This document shows, in pieces, positions 1 through 9,497 of a stretch of DNA of 64,000 nt. The notes under the pieces are model-generated. The model was not told where the DNA came from. It saw nothing but the letters and a program-made list of their open reading frames with translations, and did not search any database. The translations under genes were made by a program, and so were the position numbers. Where the stretch lies: the NCBI GenBank assembly GCA_020073545.1, contig JAIQEZ010000007.1:1-64000 (forward strand), in the 5' to 3' direction. Origin of the DNA: Terriglobia bacterium (GTDB lineage Bacteria; Acidobacteriota; Terriglobia; UBA7540). Position 1 is the first letter of the stretch. Every line of letters starts with the position of its first letter.

Positions 1-1494
1 GATATCAATGAAGTGATGCAACTGACGCCGATAAGCGTTGAGGAGTTCCTCGTAGGAAGAAAAGCTGGTGGGGTCACCGGTTGCGAGGCCGACTTGCTTT
101 CCGGTGCGCGGGTCAACGCCGTTGTTGAGGGTGATCTCCAATACCTTGGGCAGGTTGAAATATCCCGTAAGAATGTAGGCTTCCTTGCCGAACGCCCCGG
201 TTTCCACGCACCCGGAGGTCCCACCCGCGCGCGCATCTTCCAGGGATTTCCCCTGTCGCAGCAGTTCTTCGACCACCAGGTCAGCGTTGAATATGGAAGG
301 CTGTCCCCAGCCTTTGCGGATGATCTCGACGCCTCGCCGCAGGAACCGGTTGGGGTTCCTCTTGCTGAGTTGCAGGTTCGAAGAGGGCTGCAAAAGCCGC
401 ATCTCCTCGATGACTTCCAGAGTCAGGTAGGTGACCTCGTTGACGCCGCAAGAGCCGTCCGCCCGCAGGCCGCCCAGGTTGATGTTGGCGAAGTCGGTAA
501 AAGTGCCGCTCTCCGCCGCGGTGACCCCGACTTTGGGCGGAGCAGGCTGGTTGTTGAATTTCACCCACAGGCATTGGAGAAGTTCTCGGGCAGATTCGCG
601 GGTCAGGGTGCCTTCCTCGATCCCGCCTTTATAGAAAGGATACAAATGCTGATCGAACCTGCCAGGGCAGAAGGAGTCCCAGCCATTCAGCTCGGTGATG
701 ACACTGAGGTGTACGAACCAATACGCCTGCAGGGCTTCCCAGAAATTCCTCGGTGGGTGAGCGGGAACGCGGCGGCAGACTTCTGCAATCGTTCTCAGCT
801 CGGCCTGGCGGTCAGGGTCCGGCTCCGCCTGGGCCATTTGCTCGGCCAGCTCCGCGTGCCGCTCGGCAAACCGCATCACGGCGTCGGCCGCCACGGACAT
901 GGCGCTTAGTTCTTCCAGTTTCCTGAGCGCATCGGAATCGTTCAGGAAGTCCAATTCCCGAAGGCGAGCGTGCACCTCCTCTTTCAGGTCTAGCAACCCC
1001 TTCCGGTAAATCACATCTCCGAGCACGGTGTGCCCGGGCGCGCGCTGTTCCATGAACTCCGTGAAGAGGCCGGCGTTGTATGCCTCTTTCCATTCCGGCG
1101 ACATCTCCGCGAAGATCCTGTCGCGCATGGACCGGCCTTTCCAGTAAGGGATCACCTCCCCACGCTGCACGCGGCGGGCGTCGTCGCCAACCTGATAGGA
1201 AATCTTGGGGCGAGAGTTGAGGATTTGCAGGTCTTCCTCGCTGTGACAGCACAACTCAGGAAAAGTGGGCGTAGCTTTTGGAGCCGGTCCCCTCTCACCG
1301 ACTATCAGTTCCTGGTCTCCGATGTAAATGGTCTCGTGATCGAGCAGATGTTTCAAGGCCTGCGCCCGGAGCATCGGAAGGGACGCGATTCGGGACTCTC
1401 GGTAGAAGTCCGTAAGCAGCTTGGCGCGCTCGATGGACACGCTGGGCTTGGCGGCAAGGCTCTGCTGGCGCAGCATGGCGACTCTCTCGTTCAT
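1..1494 (-). CDS. glycyl radical enzyme (PFL-like superfamily), N-terminal part, runs off left edge
   Basis: From the ATG at 1494 the frame stays open for 498 codons to the window edge, so the C-terminal glycyl-radical loop is not visible. Residues 76-89 read PTFPELCCHSEEDL, and the active-site segment GTSGCVETG places the thiyl-radical cysteine at C429 with E431 two residues on. The Cys-x-Glu arrangement is typical of the dehydratase/lyase type (glycerol, diol, choline, hydroxyproline enzymes); pyruvate formate-lyase has two adjacent cysteines here instead, so PFL activity is unlikely. The start overlaps the activase stop by one base (TAATG), so the two are translationally coupled. These enzymes are oxygen-sensitive cytoplasmic radical catalysts. 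The substrate cannot be assigned: no partner gene such as a diol kinase, microcompartment shell or proline reductase is in view. Confidence 0.9.
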   Translation of the reverse strand, partial: MNERVAMLRQQSLAAKPSVSIERAKLLTDFYRESRIASLPMLRAQALKHLLDHETIYIGDQELIVGERGPAPKATPTFPELCCHSEEDLQILNSRPKISYQVGDDARRVQRGEVIPYWKGRSMRDRIFAEMSPEWKEAYNAGLFTEFMEQRAPGHTVLGDVIYRKGLLDLKEEVHARLRELDFLNDSDALRKLEELSAMSVAADAVMRFAERHAELAEQMAQAEPDPDRQAELRTIAEVCRRVPAHPPRNFWEALQAYWFVHLSVITELNGWDSFCPGRFDQHLYPFYKGGIEEGTLTRESARELLQCLWVKFNNQPAPPKVGVTAAESGTFTDFANINLGGLRADGSCGVNEVTYLTLEVIEEMRLLQPSSNLQLSKRNPNRFLRRGVEIIRKGWGQPSIFNADLVVEELLRQGKSLEDARAGGTSGCVETGAFGKEAYILTGYFNLPKVLEITLNNGVDPRTGKQVGLATGDPTSFSSYEELLNAYRRQLHHFIDI

Positions 1495-2438
1495 TATCCA
1501 CCTCCAATGCTCACCGAAAACCCGCTCTGCTCGAATTGTTGGGCGATGGTTTGTATAGATTCGGAGGAAGGCACATCCACATCGCCGAGGAGATAAGGCA
1601 TATGAAGCCGCGTGTACTTGCCGGTTCCGGTCCGATGGTAAGGCAGAAGGTGGACGCTGTGCAACTGGGAGCGCTTGAGAAGTCGGGCCATGCGTTGAAT
1701 CTCTCCAGGGTCGTCGTTGATGCCGGGAATAACCGGAATCCTGACGACCACGGAATTCCCTTGCCGCGCCAGAGCTTCCAGGTTCCCCACAATTTCGTCG
1801 TTGGGCACGCCCACGTATTTCCTGTGTTTGGCCGAGTCAAGAATCTTCAAGTCATAAAAGAAGACGTCGACCTTCTTGCCAAGAGTCAACAGCAATTCCC
1901 GGTTTGCATAACCGCACGTTTCTACCACCGTGTGGAGGCGCCTTTCGCCGCACGCGTCGAGCAGAGACAGCAGAAAGGCGGGTTGGTAAAGTGGTTCTCC
2001 CCCCGAAAAAGTGACTCCGCCAAAAGACTCGTCATAAAAGACGAGATCTTTCTCAATCTGTTGGATGACCTCCGCGACCGTCATCCAACGCCCGACGAGC
2101 TGACGGGCATTCGCCGGACACACCGAAACGCACGAGCCACAGGCTTCGCACTGCGAACTGGTCTGGAGCGAACCGTTGACTTCGACAATTGCGTTGTGAG
2201 GGCAAACGCCTACACACTCCCGGCACTGGACACACCGGTCTGGGAAGAACATGAGACTGGGGTTTCGGCTCCGGCCCTCAGGGTTGTGGCACCACCAGCA
2301 GGATAGCGGGCAGCCTTTGAAGAATACGGTAGTGCGAATCCCCGGGCCATCGTGAAGGGAGTAGCGGCGAATGTCGAAGACCAAGCCCCTCGTCTGGTCA
2401 ATGTTTTTCAAACGCGTGCGTTGTTCTAAGCCGCTCAA
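1494..2438 (-). CDS. glycyl radical enzyme activating enzyme (radical SAM)
   Basis: This 314-residue protein is the activase that installs the glycyl radical on the enzyme encoded directly downstream. The radical-SAM triad C43-x3-C47-x2-C50 lies in GCPLSCWWCHNPEG. An inserted ferredoxin-like domain follows with two four-cysteine sets, C69/C72/C75/C79 and C97/C100/C103/C107, each probably binding a 4Fe-4S cluster. The insert is characteristic of activases for dehydratase-type glycyl radical enzymes and absent from the shorter PFL activase, which agrees with the partner's active site. A TTG start at 2438 is chosen because GGGGGAG lies about nine bases upstream and no ATG gives the full N-terminus. 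Activase-first gene order means it is made before its client. A 14-bp palindrome lies 73-86 bases upstream of the start. Confidence 0.93.
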   Translation of the reverse strand: MSGLEQRTRLKNIDQTRGLVFDIRRYSLHDGPGIRTTVFFKGCPLSCWWCHNPEGRSRNPSLMFFPDRCVQCRECVGVCPHNAIVEVNGSLQTSSQCEACGSCVSVCPANARQLVGRWMTVAEVIQQIEKDLVFYDESFGGVTFSGGEPLYQPAFLLSLLDACGERRLHTVVETCGYANRELLLTLGKKVDVFFYDLKILDSAKHRKYVGVPNDEIVGNLEALARQGNSVVVRIPVIPGINDDPGEIQRMARLLKRSQLHSVHLLPYHRTGTGKYTRLHMPYLLGDVDVPSSESIQTIAQQFEQSGFSVSIGGG

Positions 2439-3044
2439 ATGATCCTACTCCCCCAGCCACTCGTGCCAGCATTGATATTATTGCGCTCACGCTGAGCGGC
2501 ACGCTCTCCACATTGTATACAATGCGGGATACAGTCGTAACGGTCAAGAGACATTATGCCCGTGTCCAGCTACGGCCTCTCCGTTAAGCGGTTTACAGAT
2601 CAGAAAGCCGGCCACGGTAATTATGTAGTTCGCCACCAGCATTTTATATCCCATATTGTAGCCCACGTGTCGAGCTTTCTGTGCTCGCTCGGTGTCCTCG
2701 CATCCGAGGTAAACGACGCAAGGGACTGGCCGCAGGTCACATTTTCCCGCCAGTCATAGCCGTCGTTATGAGAGTCCTTTGGGCTGTAGGCGTAGTCGCT
2801 TATGCAATGAGAACGTAGCACGGCCCGCTTTGCCTTCCAGCGGATAATTGCTTTCAGCAACATGGCTTTCCAGGCGAGGACACTTGTGTGTGACAGTAAT
2901 GATTCTATGCCTAAACAGTGAGACGCGACGCCATCAGAAAGGCTGCGATGCGAAATCCCACGCCCTGCGCGCTTGTAGATGTATTATCATCACGGTATCT
3001 CGTGTCCACACTCGCTGTCCCGAGCGTCTCTCCGGAGGTTTCCG
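2439..3044. other. intergenic region between divergent transcription units
   Basis: About 600 bases separate the minus-strand glycyl radical operon from the plus-strand DUF5107 gene. Apart from the 2511-2524 palindrome I see no convincing gene, RNA or repeat. Short open frames here lack family resemblance and ribosome sites. Confidence 0.5.
2511..2524. promoter_or_regulatory. perfect 14-bp palindrome, possible GntR/FadR-type operator
   Basis: CATTGTATACAATG reads identically on both strands and lies 73 bases upstream of the activase start. The TTGTATACAA core resembles operators reported for FCD-subfamily GntR regulators. No regulator gene is adjacent, so the regulator is inferred only from the site. 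Confidence 0.45.
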
Positions 3045-6000
3045 ATGTCTATTCCAGCCACGCGGGGCCAGTCTTCAGTCCACGTCTGGGAGGAGCCCCT
3101 GGTGATCCCGACCTATCGCGTCGAGGAGCCCGATCGCGCGCCAGTCTTTTGCAGCGGTCGCGCCTATCAAGGTGTCAAGAGCGCCATCTACCCCTATCCG
3201 ATTCTGGACCAGCTTACCGACATCCGCGAGGGCCGGACCTACCGGGGCGTCTACCTCGAGAACCGGTTCATCAAGCTCTGCGTGCTGCCCGAGATCGGGG
3301 GGCGCATCTTCTGGGCCGTCGACAAGACGGACGGGTACGACTTCTTCTATCACCAGCACGTCATCAAGCCCGCGCTGGTCGGTATGCTGGGTGCGTGGAT
3401 TTGTGGAGGCGTGGAGTGGAACGTGCCGCACCATCACCGCGCAACCACCTTCATGCCGGTGGACTACACGCTCGAAGAGCGCCCCGACGGCAGCAAGACG
3501 ATCTGGGTCGGTGAGACCGAGCTCCGCCATCGCATGAGATGGAGTGTCGGCCTGACGCTCTACCCAAACCGCTCGTACATTGAGGCTGCTGTTAGACTCT
3601 TCAACCGCACGCCCTTGGCTCACTCCTTCCTGTTCTTCACGAACGTCGCCGTGCACGCCAACGAGGATTACCAAGTGATCTTCCCGCCCCGGACGCAGAT
3701 CGCCGTCGCTCACGGAAAGAGCCAATTCTCGCACTGGCCGATCTCGCACAGTGTGTTTGATGGCGTGGATTACACGCGCGGTGTGGACGTGAGCTGGTGG
3801 AAGAACCATCCTGCGCCCATCTCCTGGTTCTGCTGGCAGTGTGAAGAAGATTTCTTCGGGGGCTACGACCATGGCCGCGAGGCAGGCGTTGTCCACGTCG
3901 CCGACCACCACGTCGTCCGCGGAAAGAAGTTCTGGGAGTGGGGCACCGGCCCCGAAGGCGCCTTATGGCACCAGATCCTCACCGAGACGGACGGTCCATA
4001 CCTTGAGCTGTTGGCCGGTGCGTATTCTGACAACCTGCCGGACTACACTTGGATTCAGCCCTATGAAGTGAAGACCTGGAAACAGTACTGGTATCCGTTG
4101 CGGGGGATCGGAGGCGTCAAGAATGCCAACCTCAACGCGGCCGTCAACCTGGATGTGAGCTCGAACGGCGTTGCCGGCTTCGGTTTCAATGCCACCACAG
4201 AATACCGCGGCGCCCAGGCCGTCCTCGAGGCGGGCGAGCAAGTCCTCATTCGGGAGACCATCGACATCGGTCCGGAGAAGCCATACTGGAAGGAGATCCC
4301 GTTGCCGGCCAGAACAGACCCACAGAGTCTCAAGGCTGTGCTGTTGGGCTCAGCAGGAAAGGAGCTGGTCGGTTACAGCCCCGTTAAACTCAGCGAGATG
4401 CCCACGCCAGAGCCCGTCAAAGCTCCGCCCGCCCCGCGGGACGTCAAGACGAGCGAAGAACTTTACCTCACGGGCCTGCGCCTGGAGCAGTTCCACAACC
4501 CAGCGATGGAGCCGTATCCGTACTACGAGGAGGCGCTGCGCCGGGACCCCGGCGACACCCGCGTGAATACGGAACTCGGGATCCTCTACTGCCAGCGGGG
4601 AATGTTTCGGGAAGCGGAGGGAAACCTGGCGACCGCTCTGAAACGACTCACCTACAATCACACGAATCCGCGGAACGGAGAGGCGTCCTACTACTTGGGC
4701 GTAGCGCTTGAAGGACAGGGAAAATACGACTCCGCTTACGACGCTTATTTCCAGGCCACCTGGAGTGCGGCCTGGAGCGCCGCCTCCTATTACGCGCTGG
4801 CGCGGCTCGCTGCGCGCAAGGCCGATTTTGCCAAGGCGGTCGAACTAGTCGAAGCCTCGATTGCCACGAACGGCCTGAACTTTGAGGCGCGCGACCTCCG
4901 AGCGGCGATTCTGCGGCGCCAAGGGGACTACCCTGAAGCGGCGCGCGCCGCGCGCGAAGTTCTGGCGGTGGATCCCCTCGACTTCTGGGCCGGCAATGAG
5001 CTTTATCTTGCACAACTTGCAACGAGCGACAAGGCCGAGGCCGAGCACACGCTGCGAACTCTCACGTTACGGATGCGCGGCGAAACTCAATCTTATCTCG
5101 AGGTCGCTGTGGACTACGGCGATGCCGGATTGTGGGATGACACCATCGAACTCCTCGTGCGATTTGTGAATGCGGCGCCCTACAAGTCCCGCCTTAATCC
5201 CATGGTCTACTACTATCTGGCCTATTACTCGGACCAGCTTGGTAAGCGGGAGGACGCGTCGAATTACTGCCGGCTCGCGAGCCAGGCGCGCAGCGACTAC
5301 TGTTTCCCGTTCCGCTTGGAATCGATCAGCGTATTGCGTCGCGCGATGGAGGTGAATCCACGCGATGCGCGGGCGCCCTATTGCCTCGGGAACCTGCTCT
5401 ACGACCTGCAGCCGCAAGAAGCCATCCGCGCATGGGAAAAGGCTCGCGCCACGGACGATTCGCTCGCCATGGTCCACCGTAACCTCGGTCTGGCTTACTG
5501 GCGCATCCAAAACGATCTACCCGCGGCGCTCAAAGGCCTGGAAATGGCGGTCGCGCTCGACCGGAGCAATCCGCGGTTCACCTACGAACTTGATGTGCTC
5601 TTGGAAGCGGCCAATGTTCCTCCCGAGAGACGGCTGGAGCACCTGGAAGACAATCAGCCGACAGTTCTCCGGCGCGACGATGCTGTTTCACGGGAAGTGC
5701 GGCTCTACGTTCTGCTCGGGCAGTACGACAAGGCGCTCGCGATCTTGACGACGCGGCATTTCCACGCCTGGGAAGGAGGCGGGGAGATTCACAAGGTCTA
5801 TGTCGATGCCCACTTGCGGAAAGGCGAGCGATTCTTCCAGCAGGGGCAATATCGTCAGGCGCTCAGTGAGTTCGAAGCAGCGCGCGCCCACCCCCAGAAT
5901 CTGGAAGTCGGGGAGCCGTGCCGCGACCCGCGTCTCGCCGAGATTGCTTACCACATCGGTCTGGCCCAGGAAGAACTGGGAGAGAGTGCGGCCCGGCAAT

Positions 6001-6344
6001 CGTTTGAGCAGGCCGCGGCCGCTACCAGCAGCGAGGGGTCGGAGAATCGCTATTATCAGGGCTTGGCGCTCAAGAAGCTCGGACGCAACGAGGAAGCGAG
6101 TCGCCTGTTCGACGAACTGATCCAGGCAGGGAAGGAACATGAAGCGCGCGCGGACTTGGATTACTTTGCCAAGTTCGGCGATAAGCAGTCTGACACGGAG
6201 CGTCTGACGCGCGCCCACTACCTGCAGGGATTGGGGTTCCTCGGCAAAGGACAGACCGGAAGCGGCAAGAGGGAGTTCCAGAAAGTGCTGGCAATTAATG
6301 CCAGCCATCTCGGCGCACGCGGCCGATTGGCCGCACTGGAATAA
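3045..6344 (+). CDS. DUF5107 domain protein with C-terminal TPR array
   Basis: A 1099-residue protein with no signal peptide. The start at 3045 is chosen because GGAGG lies six bases upstream and the conserved region (VIPTYRVEEPDRAPVF) begins shortly after; an in-frame ATG at 2979 would add an unrelated low-quality leader. Residues about 10-310 look like DUF5107, a carbohydrate-associated domain of unknown reaction, rich in Trp, His and Tyr (for example GGVEWNVPHHHRA). Residues from about 480 to the end form many tetratricopeptide repeats, the last after FLGKGQTGSGKREF. The combination suggests a large cytoplasmic protein that binds a sugar-like ligand and docks partners through the TPRs, but the function is unknown. 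The gene stands alone, with no operon partner within 200 bases. Confidence 0.85.
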   Translation: MSIPATRGQSSVHVWEEPLVIPTYRVEEPDRAPVFCSGRAYQGVKSAIYPYPILDQLTDIREGRTYRGVYLENRFIKLCVLPEIGGRIFWAVDKTDGYDFFYHQHVIKPALVGMLGAWICGGVEWNVPHHHRATTFMPVDYTLEERPDGSKTIWVGETELRHRMRWSVGLTLYPNRSYIEAAVRLFNRTPLAHSFLFFTNVAVHANEDYQVIFPPRTQIAVAHGKSQFSHWPISHSVFDGVDYTRGVDVSWWKNHPAPISWFCWQCEEDFFGGYDHGREAGVVHVADHHVVRGKKFWEWGTGPEGALWHQILTETDGPYLELLAGAYSDNLPDYTWIQPYEVKTWKQYWYPLRGIGGVKNANLNAAVNLDVSSNGVAGFGFNATTEYRGAQAVLEAGEQVLIRETIDIGPEKPYWKEIPLPARTDPQSLKAVLLGSAGKELVGYSPVKLSEMPTPEPVKAPPAPRDVKTSEELYLTGLRLEQFHNPAMEPYPYYEEALRRDPGDTRVNTELGILYCQRGMFREAEGNLATALKRLTYNHTNPRNGEASYYLGVALEGQGKYDSAYDAYFQATWSAAWSAASYYALARLAARKADFAKAVELVEASIATNGLNFEARDLRAAILRRQGDYPEAARAAREVLAVDPLDFWAGNELYLAQLATSDKAEAEHTLRTLTLRMRGETQSYLEVAVDYGDAGLWDDTIELLVRFVNAAPYKSRLNPMVYYYLAYYSDQLGKREDASNYCRLASQARSDYCFPFRLESISVLRRAMEVNPRDARAPYCLGNLLYDLQPQEAIRAWEKARATDDSLAMVHRNLGLAYWRIQNDLPAALKGLEMAVALDRSNPRFTYELDVLLEAANVPPERRLEHLEDNQPTVLRRDDAVSREVRLYVLLGQYDKALAILTTRHFHAWEGGGEIHKVYVDAHLRKGERFFQQGQYRQALSEFEAARAHPQNLEVGEPCRDPRLAEIAYHIGLAQEELGESAARQSFEQAAAATSSEGSENRYYQGLALKKLGRNEEASRLFDELIQAGKEHEARADLDYFAKFGDKQSDTERLTRAHYLQGLGFLGKGQTGSGKREFQKVLAINASHLGARGRLAALE

Positions 6345-6623
6345 GACCCCTTGGCCGCGATTTCTCGCCACGGAGGGGAAGGGCTGCCCGCTTTACGCTG
6401 CATTAGGACTTGGGCTCACTCCACGGTGGGGCAAGGTGGATCAGAAGGCTTGCTGCTTCTCACCGGCGCCTTCGTCCGGGGAGATGGCGACGAAGTAACC
6501 GGCGCCCTGCCGATTGACGCGAGCCCACTCGCCGGCGCACGCCCCTTGCGGTAATTACCCCGACGGGCGCGGATGTATACTCGTTACAGATCTACATGAA
6601 ATGAGCTACGGAAAGGAATGGAC

Positions 6624-7148
6624 ATGAACTGGACGGAACTCCTCAAGGCAGAGATCCAGTCCACGTACGTAGTCACAGAGGGGTTGCTCGCTCTAGTAGA
6701 TGACGACACCCTGGAGTGGAAACCCTCCCCAGGCAGTAACTGGATGACAATCGGCCAACTCCTCAAACACATAACGCAGTGCTGCGGCGCCCCTTTGCGA
6801 GGCTTCATCACGGGTGATTGGGGACTGCCGGAAGGCATGGATATCAGCGAGCTGACGCCGGAAAAGGACCTGCCGCCAGCGGAAAAACTGCCCGCCGTTC
6901 AGAGCGTCGCCGAGGCGAGGCAGCTCTTGCAGGAAGACAAGCGAGTGGCACTCGAAATGTTGACAGCCTGTGGCGAGGAAGGGCTTGCTCACAACCCAAC
7001 GCCTGCCCCTTGGGATCCGACCGAGATGCTGCTGGGGCATCGCCTTCTCCAAATGGTGGATCACCTGAAACAGCACAAGGGACAACTCTTCTATTACCTG
7101 AAACTCCAGGGGAAGCCGGTCAACACTCACAACCTTTGGGGAATGTAG
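6624..7148 (+). CDS. DinB-family protein
   Basis: A 174-residue protein of the DinB/YfiT-like four-helix-bundle superfamily, whose members often bind a divalent metal through histidines; some are thiol-S-transferases. Visible are the N-terminal helix with a conserved Trp-Lys pair (LEWKPSPGSNWMTIGQLLKH, His in the metal position) and a C-terminal helix DHLKQHKGQLFYYLKLQG with further histidines. The ATG at 6624 is preferred over 6618 because AAAGGA ends about seven bases before it. It sits 113 bases before deoC on the same strand, but no functional link is evident. The substrate is unknown. Confidence 0.8.
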   Translation: MNWTELLKAEIQSTYVVTEGLLALVDDDTLEWKPSPGSNWMTIGQLLKHITQCCGAPLRGFITGDWGLPEGMDISELTPEKDLPPAEKLPAVQSVAEARQLLQEDKRVALEMLTACGEEGLAHNPTPAPWDPTEMLLGHRLLQMVDHLKQHKGQLFYYLKLQGKPVNTHNLWGM

Positions 7149-7261
7149 CGACTTTCGTGTTGGAGTCCAACGTCAAGGTGCCCGTCCCGCCGGCCACGAC
7201 GTGACTCTGCTGAACCTGATGTTTCAGGAAGACAAGAGATCGCACGACCACGGAGCGGATC

Positions 7262-7945
7262 ATGGATTACACCTATCAAGACATTGCCAAGATGATTGAT
7301 CATTCCCTGCTGAATCCCACGCTCACGGACCCGGAGCTGGAGCAAGGCTGCCGGTTCGCGCTGGATTCTGGCTGCGCGAGTGTCTGCGTCATGCCGTACT
7401 ACCTGAAGCGGTGCGCGGAGATTCTGAAAGGCAGCACGGTGAAGCCAAGCACCACGATCGGGTTCCCGCATGGCGGGCACGCCACGGCGATCAAGGTTGC
7501 GGAAGCCCAGAAGGCGCTTGACAACGGCGCGGAAGAGTTGGACATGGTCGTCAATATCAGTAAGGTGCTCAGTGGGGACTGGGATTATGTGCGGTGGGAC
7601 ATCAACGGCGTCATCGAACTCGCCCACGCGCGCGGCACGAAAGTGAAAGTGATCTTCGAGAACTGCTACCTGAAGAACGAGCACAAGATCAGGCTGTGTG
7701 AAATCTGCGGGGAACTAGGCGCCGACTGGGCGAAGACCTCCACCGGCTACGGCACGGGCGGGGCCACGCTGGAAGACCTGCGATTGATGCGAGCCCACTC
7801 GCCGGCGCATGTCCAGGTGAAAGCCGCAGGAGGCATCCGCGATCTGGACAAGCTGCTGGAAGTCCGAGCCTTGGGCGTAACCCGAGTCGGCGCATCCCGC
7901 ACGGCAGAGATCTTGAACGAATGCAAGCGGCGGCTGGGAAAGTAG
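7262..7945 (+). CDS. deoC: deoxyribose-phosphate aldolase
   Basis: A 227-residue class I aldolase that cleaves 2-deoxy-D-ribose 5-phosphate to glyceraldehyde 3-phosphate and acetaldehyde in deoxynucleoside catabolism. Key residues are visible: D94 in ELDMVVNI, the Schiff-base lysine K158 in KTSTGYG, and the second lysine K187 in VKAAGGIRD. Length matches the short bacterial DeoC form. GGAG precedes the ATG by about six bases. No other deo genes (phosphorylase, phosphopentomutase) are close, so it is probably a single-gene unit. Confidence 0.96.
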   Translation: MDYTYQDIAKMIDHSLLNPTLTDPELEQGCRFALDSGCASVCVMPYYLKRCAEILKGSTVKPSTTIGFPHGGHATAIKVAEAQKALDNGAEELDMVVNISKVLSGDWDYVRWDINGVIELAHARGTKVKVIFENCYLKNEHKIRLCEICGELGADWAKTSTGYGTGGATLEDLRLMRAHSPAHVQVKAAGGIRDLDKLLEVRALGVTRVGASRTAEILNECKRRLGK

Positions 7946-8372
7946 ACGGGGGTTTGTCGGGCGCTGCCGCCGGAGGGTGATCCGCCAGCATCTTTGCTCG
8001 ACTTGCCTGGTCGAAAGTGGAGACTCGACTGGCTGACAGGGAGCTTTCTTTGCAGGTCGGCTCCCGCCTGCCGCGCCAGGTTTCAGATCAATGGCGGGCA
8101 GCTTGCCGCCTGCATGCCAGATCCCTCCCGTCGTCATGATCATTGAAAAAATCACAGAAACCCTTGCCGGAAGCCTCGAAGATGGCTATCTTGGCCTCTG
8201 TCGTGATACGTCACCAAAAGGGCAGTTATGCAACCGCGCGGCGTGGGCCTCGCAAGCGCGCATCTCCGCATAGTGAGAGCCACCGACCTGAGGACCCGCT
8301 TCGCAATGCAGTCTTGACCCCCTGGCCACGCGGGTCGCTCAACGATCTGCCTGGAGACGAAAGGACGAAGTG
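7946..8372. other. intergenic region, nothing recognised
   Basis: About 425 bases between deoC and the PhzF-like gene. I see no gene, RNA or clear repeat. Small frames here have no ribosome site or recognisable sequence. Confidence 0.5.
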
Positions 8373-9161
8373 ATGGGACAGACGATTTACCAAGTGGACG
8401 CGTTCACCAGCCGGCCGTTCGCGGGGAATCCCGCTGCGGTTTGCCTCCTACCGGCGCCGGCCGAGGAAGCATGGATGCGCGATGTGGCGCGCGAGAAGAA
8501 TCTTTCGGAGACGGCCTTCCTAGTGCGGCAGGCGGACGGCTTCAACCTGCGCTGGTTCACGCCCACGGTGGAAGTGGAACTGTGCGGGCACGCGACTCTG
8601 GCGAGCGCGCACATCTTGTGGGAGACCGGCGTGCTGAAGCCGAACGAGCAAGCGCGCTTCTACACGCTGAGCGGTTTGCTCACGGCCGAGCGCTGCGGTG
8701 AGTGGATCGAGCTGGATTTCCCCGCCAAGCCGGAGGAGCCCGCCACGCCCTGGGACGAGCTGGTGCGCGGGTTGGACATCACGCCGCGTTACGTGGGCAA
8801 GAGCCAGTTTGATTTTCTGGTGGAGGCTGACTCCGAGCAGACCGTACGCAGCCTGGCGCCGGATTTCACCTTGCTGAAGCGCGTGAGGGCGCGCGGGGTG
8901 ATCGTCACCGCGCGGGCGGAGAGCAGGGAATTCGATTTCGTCTCGCGCTTCTTCGCGCCGGGCGCAGGAGTGGACGAAGATCCGGTGACAGGCTCGGCGC
9001 ACTGCGTGCTGGGTCCGTACTGGGCGAAACATCTCTGCAAAACGGAGTTCGTGGCTTACCAGGCGTCAGCGCGGGGCGGCGTGGTGAAGGTCCGCCTGGT
9101 GGGCAACCGCGTGAAGCTGGGCGGCCAGGCCGTCACCGTGATGCGCGGGGAATTGGTGTAG
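8373..9161 (+). CDS. PhzF-family isomerase/epimerase-like protein
   Basis: A 262-residue protein of the PhzF (diaminopimelate-epimerase-fold) family. The N-terminus QVDAFTSRPFAGNPAAVCLL with the NLSETAF motif (catalytic Glu in PhzF) and the C-terminal half-site VDEDPVTGSAHC are diagnostic. PhzF itself isomerises a phenazine precursor, but most relatives, like this one, lie outside phenazine clusters and have unknown substrates. The ATG at 8373 follows AAGGACGA by two to three bases; a GTG at 8370 directly before it is the alternative. No phenazine genes are nearby, so a general metabolic role is more likely. Confidence 0.93.
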   Translation: MGQTIYQVDAFTSRPFAGNPAAVCLLPAPAEEAWMRDVAREKNLSETAFLVRQADGFNLRWFTPTVEVELCGHATLASAHILWETGVLKPNEQARFYTLSGLLTAERCGEWIELDFPAKPEEPATPWDELVRGLDITPRYVGKSQFDFLVEADSEQTVRSLAPDFTLLKRVRARGVIVTARAESREFDFVSRFFAPGAGVDEDPVTGSAHCVLGPYWAKHLCKTEFVAYQASARGGVVKVRLVGNRVKLGGQAVTVMRGELV

Positions 9162-9497
9162 CGAGTGAGGGCGCAAATGGAGACAGGCAACCCCCCGGCG
9201 GCATTATGCGCGACGCCATGAGATGCCCAAGGCAGCATGATTCTCCTCCCGCGAAATCGTCACGGGCTTGACGGCGAATCCCCACCAGACTGTTCGCCGC
9301 GTGCTGTTTGCTGCCTACTGCACACCGCCCACTGCCTTCTGCCTACTCAGGATGACACCGGTTTCGGGAGTTCCTTGACGGCACGGGCGATTCACACTGG
9401 ATCCGGACACCAGCGGCCCGCGAAACTCGTTGACAGGTTGGAATGGCAACGCCAAACTATGAGGAGAAGGCTCAGACTTCAGGGTAGTGAGGGTAGT
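9162..9497. other. intergenic region with low-complexity CTGCCTACTGC-type sequence
   Basis: About 335 bases upstream of the Fur-family gene. Around 9300-9350 there is a degenerate run of CTGCCTACTGC/CCCACTGCC heptads, resembling the other heptad repeats in the window. No gene is supported. Confidence 0.4.

Noticed and set aside
8373-9161. Phenazine biosynthesis cluster suggested by the PhzF-like gene
   Set aside because: No other phz gene occurs in the window; stand-alone PhzF relatives are common.
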